Positions 7,660 through 14,977 of a stretch of 32,909 nt of DNA are shown here, piece by piece. Below the pieces are notes generated by a model. That model was not told the origin of the DNA, ran no database searches, and worked only from the letters and a program-made list of their open reading frames with translations. Each line of letters starts with the position of its first letter. Within the stretch, counting starts at the first letter, position 1. The translations under genes were made by a program, and so were the position numbers. Source of the DNA: Syntrophomonadaceae bacterium (GTDB lineage: Bacteria; Bacillota; Syntrophomonadia; Syntrophomonadales; Syntrophothermaceae); contig JAAZLJ010000071.1 of assembly GCA_012799365.1 (NCBI GenBank), forward strand, positions 1-32,909, given 5' to 3'.

Positions 7660-8752
7660 AATAACCGGTGATGAGGATATCCTCCTGAAAACGGTCAATG
7701 TTATAACTGGTTAGCCTGACAGCTTCCGCCATACGGGCCACTCCCCTACCTCCTACCGGTGAAGGTGCCCGATTCCCACCACAAAGTTTGGGAGCAATAA
7801 ACCAATAGACCTTATCTACCAACCCTGCCTCCAGAAAAGAAGCATTAACTTGCCCGCCCCCTTCTACCAGCAAACTCATAATTTCTCTTTTCCCCAGAGC
7901 TTTTAAGACCACATCCAAGGGCAGCTTGTCCCCATCACTATCTATGGCTATTACCTTGATTCCTCGATCTTCTAGCAGTGCAGCCCGTTCCTCGCTGGCC
8001 TGGTTACTGGTAAAAACCAGGGTTGACTGCTGTGCAGCGCTGGCTGCTATTTGCGAATCCAGCGGCAGCTGCAGCTTTTCATCCAGGATAACCCGGACCG
8101 GATCCCGACGGCCTTCAACCTCCAGCCGGGTATTCAGCAGCGGATCATCCTTTATTACTGTGCCAATTCCTACCAGGATAGCATCATACACATTCCTAAG
8201 CTGATGAACAAAACGCCGAGAATCCTCACCGGTTACCCAACGCGAGTCCCCGGTATAAGTCGCAATCTTGCCATCCAGAGTCATCGCACTCTTCAAGGTC
8301 ACGAAGGGAATTCCCCAGGTAATATACTTGAAGAAAAACTCGTTATTCCGACGAGCCTCTTCCTCCAGCACCCCCACCCTGACCTCGATACCGGCTTTTC
8401 TCAACCTGTTAACCCCTTGTCCGGCTACGCGAGGATTGGGATCCAAAATCGCCACCACTACCCGTTTCACACCAGCGGCTATGACCGCATCTACACATGG
8501 AGGGGTTTTCCCATAATGAGAGCAGGGTTCCAGGGTAACATAAAGCGTCGCATCCCGGGCTTGCTCCCCTGCCTGGTTTAGAGCATTGATTTCCGCATGA
8601 GGTCTTCCTGCCCGGAGATGATAACCTTCTCCCACCACTTCCCCGTCTTTTACCAAAACTGCCCCGACTATGGGATTGGGGCTGGTTCTGCCCTGAGCCC
8701 GTCGGGCCAGATTCAAAGCTCTTTTCATGTATTTATTATCATCGTCAAACAT
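7652..8752 (-). CDS. ribD: Bifunctional diaminohydroxyphosphoribosylaminopyrimidine deaminase / reductase
   Basis: A 366-residue fusion carrying out the second and third steps of riboflavin synthesis. The N-terminal zinc deaminase domain (1-145) shows TSPNPIVGAVLV, H52-A-E54 and EPCSHYGKTPPC (Cys77, Cys86). The C-terminal NADPH reductase (about 150-366) has TLKSAMTLDGKIA, GDSRWVTGEDSR, GIGTVIKDDPLLNTR and LLVEGGGQVNASF. The start is the ATG at 8752, behind AAGGGGTGG; an upstream in-frame codon adds only 11 unconserved residues. It is the first gene of the rib operon, preceded by the FMN riboswitch and terminator. The last codons and TAG stop run into repeat copy E. Confidence 0.95.
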   Translation of the reverse strand: MFDDDNKYMKRALNLARRAQGRTSPNPIVGAVLVKDGEVVGEGYHLRAGRPHAEINALNQAGEQARDATLYVTLEPCSHYGKTPPCVDAVIAAGVKRVVVAILDPNPRVAGQGVNRLRKAGIEVRVGVLEEEARRNNEFFFKYITWGIPFVTLKSAMTLDGKIATYTGDSRWVTGEDSRRFVHQLRNVYDAILVGIGTVIKDDPLLNTRLEVEGRRDPVRVILDEKLQLPLDSQIAASAAQQSTLVFTSNQASEERAALLEDRGIKVIAIDSDGDKLPLDVVLKALGKREIMSLLVEGGGQVNASFLEAGLVDKVYWFIAPKLCGGNRAPSPVGGRGVARMAEAVRLTSYNIDRFQEDILITGYLS

Positions 8753-8806
8753 TGGCCACCCCTTATGACTTGAACCTGCACCCAAGGATCTTGCATGAAA
8801 ATTTGA

Positions 8807-8906
8807 AACCGCAGATGAACGCTGATCGGACGCAGATTACACAGAAAATTTATGCATACGCTGAAAGTATAAAAACAACTCTACAGGAAGTGTGGTTAAC
8901 CACACT
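8807..8906 (+). repeat. Dispersed intergenic repeat, copy D (in the ribD leader)
   Basis: It opens TGAAACCGCAGATGAACGC and continues with CGCTGAT and CGCAGAT units 10-11 bases apart. An ATACGCTGAAAGTATAAAAA stretch and AACTCTACAGGAAGTGTGG follow. It ends in a perfect 18-bp palindrome, AGTGTGGTTAACCACACT (8889-8906), where other copies read GTGTGGTAACCCGG. It lies between the riboswitch terminator and the ribD ribosome-binding site, so it is transcribed as antisense repeat in the leader. Confidence 0.75.
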
Positions 8907-8975
8907 CCATAAATATGTAGTTTTCATTCGTCGGTGGTGTCGGTACGACAGACATGGGCGTCTGCCAGGAAATAA

Positions 8976-9002
8976 GAAAAAGCCCCGATTCTTCGGGGCT
9001 TT
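8976..9002 (-). terminator. FMN-riboswitch-controlled intrinsic terminator
   Basis: On the minus strand AGCCCCGA (9000-8993) and TCGGGGCT (8988-8981) form a stem around AGAA, extended by flanking A-T pairs and followed by TTTTTCTTATT. It is about 55 nt downstream of the FMN aptamer and before ribD. Its 5' arm (CCCCGAAG, 8998-8991) is also perfectly complementary to CTTCGGGG in the 5' strand of the aptamer (9180-9173), giving an alternative antiterminator pairing. Confidence 0.85.
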
Positions 9003-9057
9003 ACGAGCATAGTAGAGCATGTTCAAGTATGCCTGCAAAAATGCATACTCTCCTCAT

Positions 9058-9185
9058 CTCTCCTTCTCCCATCCAGCCTGTTACTGTCGGCTCCGGATTC
9101 TCACCGGATCTGCCCGAAGGCTCGCGGGCTTGAGGCCTACGCCCCTCACCGCCGGCACGGAATTCCACCGATCCCCGAAGGAAAG
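9058..9185 (-). ncRNA. FMN riboswitch aptamer (RFN element)
   Basis: Read on the minus strand, the conserved RFN blocks occur in order: CTTCGGGGATCGGTGGAATT, CCGGCGGT, AGCCCGCGAGC, GATCCGGTGAGAATCCGGAG, CCGACAGT and GGCTGGATGGGAGAAGG. The closing P1 stem pairs 9185-9177 (CTTTCCTTC) with 9066-9058 (GAAGGAGAG). FMN binding should favour the downstream terminator and switch off the rib operon. An extra hairpin, AGTATGC/GCATACT (9049-9043/9032-9026), lies between aptamer and terminator. Confidence 0.97.
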
Positions 9186-9211
9186 TCTAAATATTCGATT
9201 TCTTTGAATTT

Positions 9212-9240
9212 ATGATAGCATTCCCTATATCGGTGGTCAA
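9212..9240 (-). promoter_or_regulatory. Promoter of the FMN riboswitch / rib operon
   Basis: On the minus strand TTGACC (9240-9235), a 17-base spacer and TATCAT (9217-9212) form a good sigma-A promoter. The predicted start of transcription is around 9205, about 20 bases before the aptamer. The -35 box overlaps the rpe stop codon. Confidence 0.75.
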
Positions 9241-9896
9241 GCAATCCGGTTGATTCGCTGCAAAGTCTGCACAGCTTGCACCGGATCTGCAGATTTGAAA
9301 ACATATGAACCCGCTACCAGCACATCCGCCCCGGCCCGCACACAACTCTCGCCGGTCTGGTGGTTGATACCACCATCAACCTCGATTAACAGCTGAGCCT
9401 CCCGCTCATCAATCATTTGCCGCAGGTGAGAAATCTTCTCCACCGCGTTGGGTATGAACTGCTGACCGCCGTATCCAGGATTAACGCTCATAATCAGAGC
9501 CAGATCGATTTCGGTCAGGATATAATCCAGACTGCTCAAAGGGGTAGCCGGGTTAAGTGCCACTCCCGCCAGGATACCCAGTTCCTTGATCATTTTAACC
9601 ACCCGGTGCAGGTGGGTACAAGCCTCAACATGCACGGTTATCAGGTCGGCTCCCGCCTGGTGAAAGACAGGTATCAAGTTTTCCGGCCTTTCGATCATCA
9701 AGTGTACATCCATAAAAAGGTCAGTCTCGCCCCGCAGGTCTTTAACCACGTCTGGCCCTATGGTCAGATTGGGCACGAAATGACCATCCATTACATCGAT
9801 ATGTATCCAGTCTGCTCCCGCCTGCTCTACCATTACGATATCCCGTCCCAGATAAGCAAAATCGGCTGATAGAATGGAAGGTGCAACCAATGTCAT
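9237..9896 (-). CDS. rpe: Ribulose-phosphate 3-epimerase
   Basis: A 219-residue TIM-barrel enzyme interconverting ribulose 5-phosphate and xylulose 5-phosphate. Conserved residues include PSILSADFA near the N terminus, the metal site IHIDVMDGHFVPN (His32, catalytic Asp34), MDVHLMIE (His65), MSVNPGYGGQQF, and IEVDGGI with the second catalytic Asp. The ATG overlaps the rsgA stop (ATGA), so the two are coupled, as in the B. subtilis rsgA-rpe order. The product ribulose 5-phosphate is also a RibBA substrate, although the rib operon next door has its own promoter. Confidence 0.96.
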   Translation of the reverse strand: MTLVAPSILSADFAYLGRDIVMVEQAGADWIHIDVMDGHFVPNLTIGPDVVKDLRGETDLFMDVHLMIERPENLIPVFHQAGADLITVHVEACTHLHRVVKMIKELGILAGVALNPATPLSSLDYILTEIDLALIMSVNPGYGGQQFIPNAVEKISHLRQMIDEREAQLLIEVDGGINHQTGESCVRAGADVLVAGSYVFKSADPVQAVQTLQRINRIA

Positions 9897-10777
9897 TGAT
9901 AGCTCCTCTCCTTCTCTATGACCTCGCCCAGTATAGATACGTAGTTTTCATAACGAAAAGAGGCTATTTCACCCCTATTTACCGCTTCTTTAACTCCACA
10001 ATCCCGCTCTTGATGATGCAAACAATCGGCAAACCGACAGCCTGAAGCCGGTTCTTGAAATTCTATAAAATGCATCGCTAACTCCTCCCGTTTCATCCTG
10101 GGCAGTTCCAACGCACTAAATCCGGGAGTATCAGCAATCCATCCCCCCTCATGCAAGGAGAATAGTTCAGCATGACGTGTGGTATGCCTGCCTCGGCCCA
10201 GTTTTCGGCTTACTTCCTGGATCTCTAGCGATACATCAGGCAGCATCAGATTAAGCAGACTTGACTTCCCTGCCCCCGAAGGTCCTGCCAGAACAGCAAT
10301 GCTGTTCCCTACCACGCCAGTTAATTCCTCCACCCCCTGCCCATTGAGGGCCGATGTCTGCAAAAGCTGATAACCGATTTGAGGGTAATACTCTATAATA
10401 GATACTGCTTCAGGTTCAGGAGTGAGGTCAGACTTGTTCATTACTATACAGGATTCCAACCCATGCCACTCGGCCATGATCAGGAGCCGATCCAATGCCA
10501 TCAGACTGGGACGGGGACGCGCATAGGCCAGAACAATGAAAAGCATGCTCACGTTAGCAATCGGTGGCCGATATAATTGGGTAGAACGAGGCAAGATCTC
10601 TTCGATAACTCCCCGATTATTCTCCAGCGTCGTATATACCACCTGATCGCCGGTCAATACCCGGGCTCGGATTTTCCCCCGTAATCTGCACTCGTAAACC
10701 TCACCATCCGAGGCTTGAACATAGTGAAATCCGCTTAAACTTTTTAAAACCAGTCCTTCCCCACGACTACCTGTCAT
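9893..10777 (-). CDS. rsgA: Ribosome small subunit-dependent GTPase
   Basis: A 294-residue circularly permuted GTPase that checks late 30S subunit maturation. It has an N-terminal OB fold (about 1-70) and a permuted GTPase domain with the motif order G4 NKSD (114-117), G1 GPSGAGKS (165-172), G3 DTPG (216-219). A C-terminal zinc knuckle follows with Cys247, Cys252, His254 and Cys260 (CRFADCLHHQERDC). The start is the ATG at 10777, just after GGGGGAAGG. It lies between prkC (with a repeat in the gap) and rpe, the conserved Firmicute order. Confidence 0.96.
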   Translation of the reverse strand: MTGSRGEGLVLKSLSGFHYVQASDGEVYECRLRGKIRARVLTGDQVVYTTLENNRGVIEEILPRSTQLYRPPIANVSMLFIVLAYARPRPSLMALDRLLIMAEWHGLESCIVMNKSDLTPEPEAVSIIEYYPQIGYQLLQTSALNGQGVEELTGVVGNSIAVLAGPSGAGKSSLLNLMLPDVSLEIQEVSRKLGRGRHTTRHAELFSLHEGGWIADTPGFSALELPRMKREELAMHFIEFQEPASGCRFADCLHHQERDCGVKEAVNRGEIASFRYENYVSILGEVIEKERSYQ

Positions 10778-10798
10778 AACCTTCCCCCTTGTGAAAGT

Positions 10799-10890
10799 AA
10801 GACGCAGAAAACACAGATGGGACGCTGATAATACTAAAAATATAAAATAACTCTTACAGGGAGTGTGGTAACCCGGCGAAACTCAGGGCT
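10799..10890 (+). repeat. Dispersed intergenic repeat, copy C (between prkC and rsgA)
   Basis: AAGACGCAGAAAACACAGAT, GGGACGCTGATAATACTAAA and AATATAAAATAACTCTTACA are followed by GGGAGTGTGGTAACCCGGCG and AAACTCAGGGC. The last block is nearly identical to the copy at 32781. The repeat fills almost all of the prkC-rsgA gap. Confidence 0.8.
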
Positions 10891-10892
10891 CT

Positions 10893-12734
10893 CTATACCG
10901 CGTATTTCTTGTACAGCTCCCCGTTCAAGTAAACCTCCACCATACCCTTGCCATAATAATTGACGGTAAGTTTTACTTCATCGCCCCCGCCATAAATATT
11001 TCTTTCTAATAACCTTTCACCCTTGATATCTTTAACTACCGCTGTAACCTGGTAATAATCTTCGTCTGTAGGCAGTGTAACATTGATAGGGACCGTCCTG
11101 GGCATGGGACCAGGCCCCTTACTGACCACTATAGAAACACTCGCATCTTTATCAACCACCAACCCCGACTTGGGATCTTGACTTACAACCTGCCCGGCAA
11201 AGTATTCAGTACTGTCCTGGCGATCCACCTTGCCTATCGCCAATTTTCTGGCTTGTAAACTAGATTTGGCCTCCTCTTCAAATTTACCCACCAGATCAGG
11301 AACCTGTGTTTGCTCCGGCTTGGGACCCAGACTTACCATTACATCCACACTGCTGCCTGCTGGTACCTGACGGTTAGCCCGTGGTTCCTGAGACACAATG
11401 TTCCCTTCCGGAACCCGATTATCGTAAATGTTTTCTGGCTCTCCCAGCTGTAACCCCATATTCTTCAGCTCAAAACGAGCATCACTCAAAGTAGTATTCA
11501 CCAGATTAGGTACCTTCACCATCTCTGGACCTTTACTCAAAATTACCCGGACCTGCCGTCCCTCTTTCACCATTTTGCCCGGTTCAGGATCCTGGGTTAC
11601 CACATGGCCTGCCTCGATTTCGCTGTTATACTCTTCCCCGATCTTTTCCATTTTCAGCCCGGCCTCGGCCAATTGATTATAGGCTTCCCGAGCCGACAGG
11701 TTTCTTATTTCCGGAACCTCTACTTCCTGGCCAAAAATCATACCCCGCATACCGTAAGTTAATCCTGCCAACAGCCCGATCAAGGCCACCACCAACACTA
11801 ACCTGCCCATCGGTTTTACCTTTCTCTTCCTGGCCAACTTATCGTCATCTCCTTCATCAATCAGAGATGGTATGACAATAGTATCTGCGTTCCTCTTCTT
11901 GCGCCTGGACTTGGGGTCAGGCGGATGGAGATTCACCAAAGCCTGTTTCATCTCTACCGCCGACCTGTAACGTTCTATTGGGTTCTTGGCCATAGCGGTT
12001 AAAACTATTTTCTCCAGAACCGAAGGAATCGCCTCATTAAGAACACGAGGAGGAGTGGGCTCCTCATGAATGTGCTTTAATGCTACGGTAACCGGACTTT
12101 CGGCATCAAAAGGCACCTGCCCGGTGAGCATCTCATACATCAGACAACCGAGTGAATATATGTCAGTAGTTGCATCGACTACCGCTCCACGGGCCTGTTC
12201 AGGAGAAATATAGTGCACCGAACCCATGATGTTTCCACTATAAGTGATGGTACTGGTGCTGGGTGCCCGGGCGATACCAAAATCCGCTACCTTTATCTCA
12301 CCTTCCGGAGTCATTAAAATGTTATGCGGTTTAATATCCCGGTGGATAATTCCCCTGCTGTGGGCCTGTTCCAGTGCATCACAGATCATCACTGCAATTC
12401 TAATGGCATCATCCGGCAATAATGGTGCTCGGGCATCTATATAATCGTTCAGGCTGGTACCTTCTACGTACTCCATGACGATGTAGTGAAGCCCATCCTC
12501 CTCTCCCACATCGTATATATTCACTATATTGGGATGGGAAAGCTGAGCCGCTGCCTGGGCTTCGCTTCTGAATTTACGTACAAACGCCTGGTCACGAGCC
12601 AGTTCTTCTTTTAAGATTTTAACCGCCACGATCCGATCCAGAACCGTACAACGAGCTTTGAATACTGTGGCAGTACCTCCATCGCCTATCTCTTCTAACA
12701 GCTCATAGCGATTTTCCAGTATTCGTTTCTCCAC
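10893..12734 (-). CDS. prkC: Membrane Ser/Thr protein kinase with three PASTA domains
   Basis: 613 residues. A cytoplasmic Hanks-type kinase (about 10-270) has the glycine loop GDGGTATVFKA (18-27), Lys39, catalytic HRDIKPHN (131-138) and DFG (151-153). A basic linker is followed by one membrane helix (about 311-329). Outside the cell are three PASTA repeats (about 338-404, 407-473, 475-543), each with a V-P-x-L/I start, Q-D/E-P and a V-S-K/L-G-P end, then a C-terminal beta-rich segment. PASTA domains bind peptidoglycan fragments, so the kinase likely senses cell-wall state. The gene is 22 bases downstream of its cognate PP2C phosphatase, as in Bacillus prpC-prkC. Confidence 0.96.
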   Translation of the reverse strand: MEKRILENRYELLEEIGDGGTATVFKARCTVLDRIVAVKILKEELARDQAFVRKFRSEAQAAAQLSHPNIVNIYDVGEEDGLHYIVMEYVEGTSLNDYIDARAPLLPDDAIRIAVMICDALEQAHSRGIIHRDIKPHNILMTPEGEIKVADFGIARAPSTSTITYSGNIMGSVHYISPEQARGAVVDATTDIYSLGCLMYEMLTGQVPFDAESPVTVALKHIHEEPTPPRVLNEAIPSVLEKIVLTAMAKNPIERYRSAVEMKQALVNLHPPDPKSRRKKRNADTIVIPSLIDEGDDDKLARKRKVKPMGRLVLVVALIGLLAGLTYGMRGMIFGQEVEVPEIRNLSAREAYNQLAEAGLKMEKIGEEYNSEIEAGHVVTQDPEPGKMVKEGRQVRVILSKGPEMVKVPNLVNTTLSDARFELKNMGLQLGEPENIYDNRVPEGNIVSQEPRANRQVPAGSSVDVMVSLGPKPEQTQVPDLVGKFEEEAKSSLQARKLAIGKVDRQDSTEYFAGQVVSQDPKSGLVVDKDASVSIVVSKGPGPMPRTVPINVTLPTDEDYYQVTAVVKDIKGERLLERNIYGGGDEVKLTVNYYGKGMVEVYLNGELYKKYAV

Positions 12735-12756
12735 CGCAGTTAACCCCCTAGTCTGA

Positions 12757-13452
12757 TTAGACCTGGATAAGTATGATGGTTATATTATCGTAGCCACCTC
12801 GAGCAAGAGCTAATTTTAGCATGGCATCAGGGGATCCCATTCCCAAGTCCTCAATCAGTTGTCCAATTTCATGGTCTTCTACCAGATCAGTAAGTCCGTC
12901 ACTGGCCAGAAGTATGTAGTCGCCTTTGTCAATCGGCTCATGGAAAAAATCTATTTTAACTTCGAGCTCAATGCCCAATGCACGAGTCAGTATATGGTTA
13001 TAGGGATGAGACCTGACCTCATTAGCATCCAAAAAACCCTCCCGGGCCATTTTCTGCGCCAGAGTATGGTCTCGGGTAACTTTAGTAAACTGCTTATCCC
13101 GTAAGAGGTAAAGACCACTATCCCCTACGTGGGCTACATGCACGCTGTCCTCATGTATAACAGCACCGGTCAAAGTAGTACCCATTTCATGATACTCAGC
13201 TATCTGAATACCCTTGGAAAATATCACTTTATTGGCAGTCTTTATGGAACTCTCCAAAGATGCTGCCGGTTCATTGGTACATGAATACATACTATCTATT
13301 ACATCGATAGCCAGACTCGAGGCCACTTCCCCTCCCCGATGTCCGCCCATGCCATCACATACTACAAATAATCGTCGTTCCGGTGCTATCAGGTAGCGAT
13401 CCTCGTTCTTGGCCCGAACCAAACCCTTGTCACTAACCACTGCCGTTTGCAT
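12757..13452 (-). CDS. prpC: PP2C-family Ser/Thr phosphatase (PrpC/Stp)
   Basis: A 231-residue metal-dependent phosphatase that reverses PrkC phosphorylation. Motifs: NED (Asp18), VVCDGMGGHRGGEVAS (Asp33 and following), HVGDSGLYLL, TRDHTLAQ, LLASDGLTDLV and GYDNITIILI, all typical of the bacterial Stp/PrpC group. I placed the start at ATG 13452, because MQTAVVSDKGLVRAKNED is the normal N terminus and GGGGTGGGGT precedes it; a start at 13494 is also open but has no ribosome-binding site. It lies between rlmN and prkC, the conserved signalling pair. Confidence 0.95.
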   Translation of the reverse strand: MQTAVVSDKGLVRAKNEDRYLIAPERRLFVVCDGMGGHRGGEVASSLAIDVIDSMYSCTNEPAASLESSIKTANKVIFSKGIQIAEYHEMGTTLTGAVIHEDSVHVAHVGDSGLYLLRDKQFTKVTRDHTLAQKMAREGFLDANEVRSHPYNHILTRALGIELEVKIDFFHEPIDKGDYILLASDGLTDLVEDHEIGQLIEDLGMGSPDAMLKLALARGGYDNITIILIQV

Positions 13453-13522
13453 TACCCCACCCCACCCAATAGGTACAATAAAATCGGACCCCATCTTTTC
13501 TAAAATCTATATCAATTTTCTA

Positions 13523-14605
13523 CTAACCAGTATCATTTTCCTGCCAGATATCTTCTCTTTTTGCTTTCAATTGGCCACAGGCCGCATCAATATCAGCTCC
13601 CCGCTCCTCTCGAATGGCAGTATTAACTCCGGCTTCTTCCAACCATCGCCGAAACCGGGTTACGACCTCCTGGGGCGGGCACTCATAACCGGCTGACCCT
13701 ATTTCATTATAAGGAATAAGATTAACATTCGCCAACAAAGGACGAGTAAATGTCACCAAAGCCCTGGCATCCTCCCGGTTGGTATTTATCCGGTTTAAAA
13801 GTATATACTCCAGTGTCACCCGCCGGCCGGTCTTATCAAAATAATACTGCACGGCTGACTGTAATTCAGCCAGTGGGTATCTACGATTCAGCGGAACTAG
13901 AGTATCCCGGAGGGAGTCCCGAGCAGCATGCAGGGATACCGCCAGGACCACCTGTAGACCCTCTTCAGCCAGACGTCTGATACCCCGAACTTCGCCAGAG
14001 GTTGATACCGTGATGTGCCTCTGTCCCATATTGATACCCTCCGAGTCGGTCAACAACCTTATAGCTGATAATACCGCATCATAGTTGAGGAAAGGCTCGC
14101 CCATTCCCATGAAAACCACATTGGTTAGCCGTGGTTCTGCTCCGGTATTTTCCCGGGCCAGAACCCACCTGCTCAACAGCACCTGTCCTACTATCTCATG
14201 GACTTTTAGGTTGCGTTCAAAACCCCCGGCACCGGTAGCACAGAAACTGCACCGTAAAGGACACCCTACCTGGGAAGAAACACACACCGTATACCTCAAC
14301 CCACTATCGACGGGCTGGGGAATCAGTACCATTTCTATAGTTTTCTGGTCCTGCAATTCCAGCAGGAACTTACGAGTACCATCCTCAGATACCTTTTCTT
14401 CCAGAACCTCCGGCCAGGTTACCCGGGCCTTCTCCTCCAACACCTGACGTAATTGCAGCGGAAGGTCCGTCATTGACGCAAAATCGCGCTCTAGATTCAG
14501 ATAGATCCAGCGATACACCTGCCGGCCCCGAAACCGTTTTTCTCCCCGGTCCTGAAAAAAATCCTCTAATTCGGTTTGATTCATGCCCACCAATTCCGTC
14601 TTCAT
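13523..14605 (-). CDS. rlmN: Dual-specificity 23S rRNA A2503 / tRNA A37 methyltransferase
   Basis: A 360-residue radical SAM enzyme that adds a methyl group to C2 of adenine in 23S rRNA (and some tRNAs). The 4Fe-4S motif VGCPLRCSFCATG supplies Cys115, Cys119 and Cys122. MGMGEPFLNYD is the SAM-binding GEP motif, and the C-terminal DIDAACGQL holds the methyl-carrying Cys343. The start is uncertain: GTG, ATG (14605) and a further ATG 21 bases later are all possible, and I chose 14605 behind AGGGTGG. It lies upstream of the phosphatase and is separated from rsmB by a 370-base repeat-filled gap. Confidence 0.95.
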   Translation of the reverse strand: MKTELVGMNQTELEDFFQDRGEKRFRGRQVYRWIYLNLERDFASMTDLPLQLRQVLEEKARVTWPEVLEEKVSEDGTRKFLLELQDQKTIEMVLIPQPVDSGLRYTVCVSSQVGCPLRCSFCATGAGGFERNLKVHEIVGQVLLSRWVLARENTGAEPRLTNVVFMGMGEPFLNYDAVLSAIRLLTDSEGINMGQRHITVSTSGEVRGIRRLAEEGLQVVLAVSLHAARDSLRDTLVPLNRRYPLAELQSAVQYYFDKTGRRVTLEYILLNRINTNREDARALVTFTRPLLANVNLIPYNEIGSAGYECPPQEVVTRFRRWLEEAGVNTAIREERGADIDAACGQLKAKREDIWQENDTG

Positions 14606-14659
14606 ATCCACCCTGCCTTCGGAAAACCTTCTCACATCCAACACCTGCTAGAAAGTACT

Positions 14660-14778
14660 TTGAAACCGCAGATATACGCTGATGGACGCAGATGAATTGC
14701 AAAATAGACGCAGAATACGCAGAAAGTTATGAACACGCTGAAGATAAAAAATTACTCCTGGAGGGAGCGGGTTGAACA
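14660..14778 (+). repeat. Dispersed intergenic repeat, copy B1
   Basis: It starts TTGAAACCGCAGATATACGC and continues with CGCTGATGGA and CGCAGATGAA in exact 10-base steps. A further AGACGCAGAATACGCAGAAA, then AACACGCTGAAGATAAAAAA, and a diverged end GGAGGGAGCGGGTTGAAC follow. It is the forward partner of the inverted copy at 14833-14959. Confidence 0.75.
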
Positions 14779-14832
14779 AAACTCATGAATAACGCATGCA
14801 TAAGAGACATCTTTGATCAGCTTGGTCAGCAG

Positions 14833-14959
14833 GTCGCTTCGCCAGGTTACCACACCACTCACCATTACAATGCTCCGTACCTGCTCAATTATTTTAATGT
14901 TTTGTTAAATTCTGCGTCTTTCTGCGTTCTCTGCGTCAAAAAAAGAAATCAGCGTCTAA
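14833..14959 (-). repeat. Dispersed intergenic repeat, copy B2 (inverted)
   Basis: Read on the minus strand, it begins AGACGCTGATTTCTTTTTTT and GACGCAGAGAACGCAGAAAG with ACGCAGAAT. After an A/T-rich stretch it ends GTGTGGTAACCTGGCGAAGC, nearly matching the end of the copy at 32785. It forms an inverted pair with copy B1. Confidence 0.75.
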
Positions 14960-14977
14960 TTTTCATGAGCCCTGGGT

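Larger units (their letters stand above)
14606..14977. other. Non-coding gap between rsmB and rlmN, filled by inverted repeat copies
   Basis: No gene is seen in these 372 bases. Nearly all of it is two members of the dispersed repeat family in opposite orientation (14660-14778 and 14833-14959), with their GTGTGG-type ends facing inwards around about 55 bases of unique sequence. No clear promoter or terminator was found. Confidence 0.7.

Noticed and set aside
14660-14959. Possible CRISPR-like or tandem repeat array
   Set aside because: The repeated words are about 7 bases at 10-base steps with no spacers, and no cas genes are nearby. It belongs to the dispersed repeat family.
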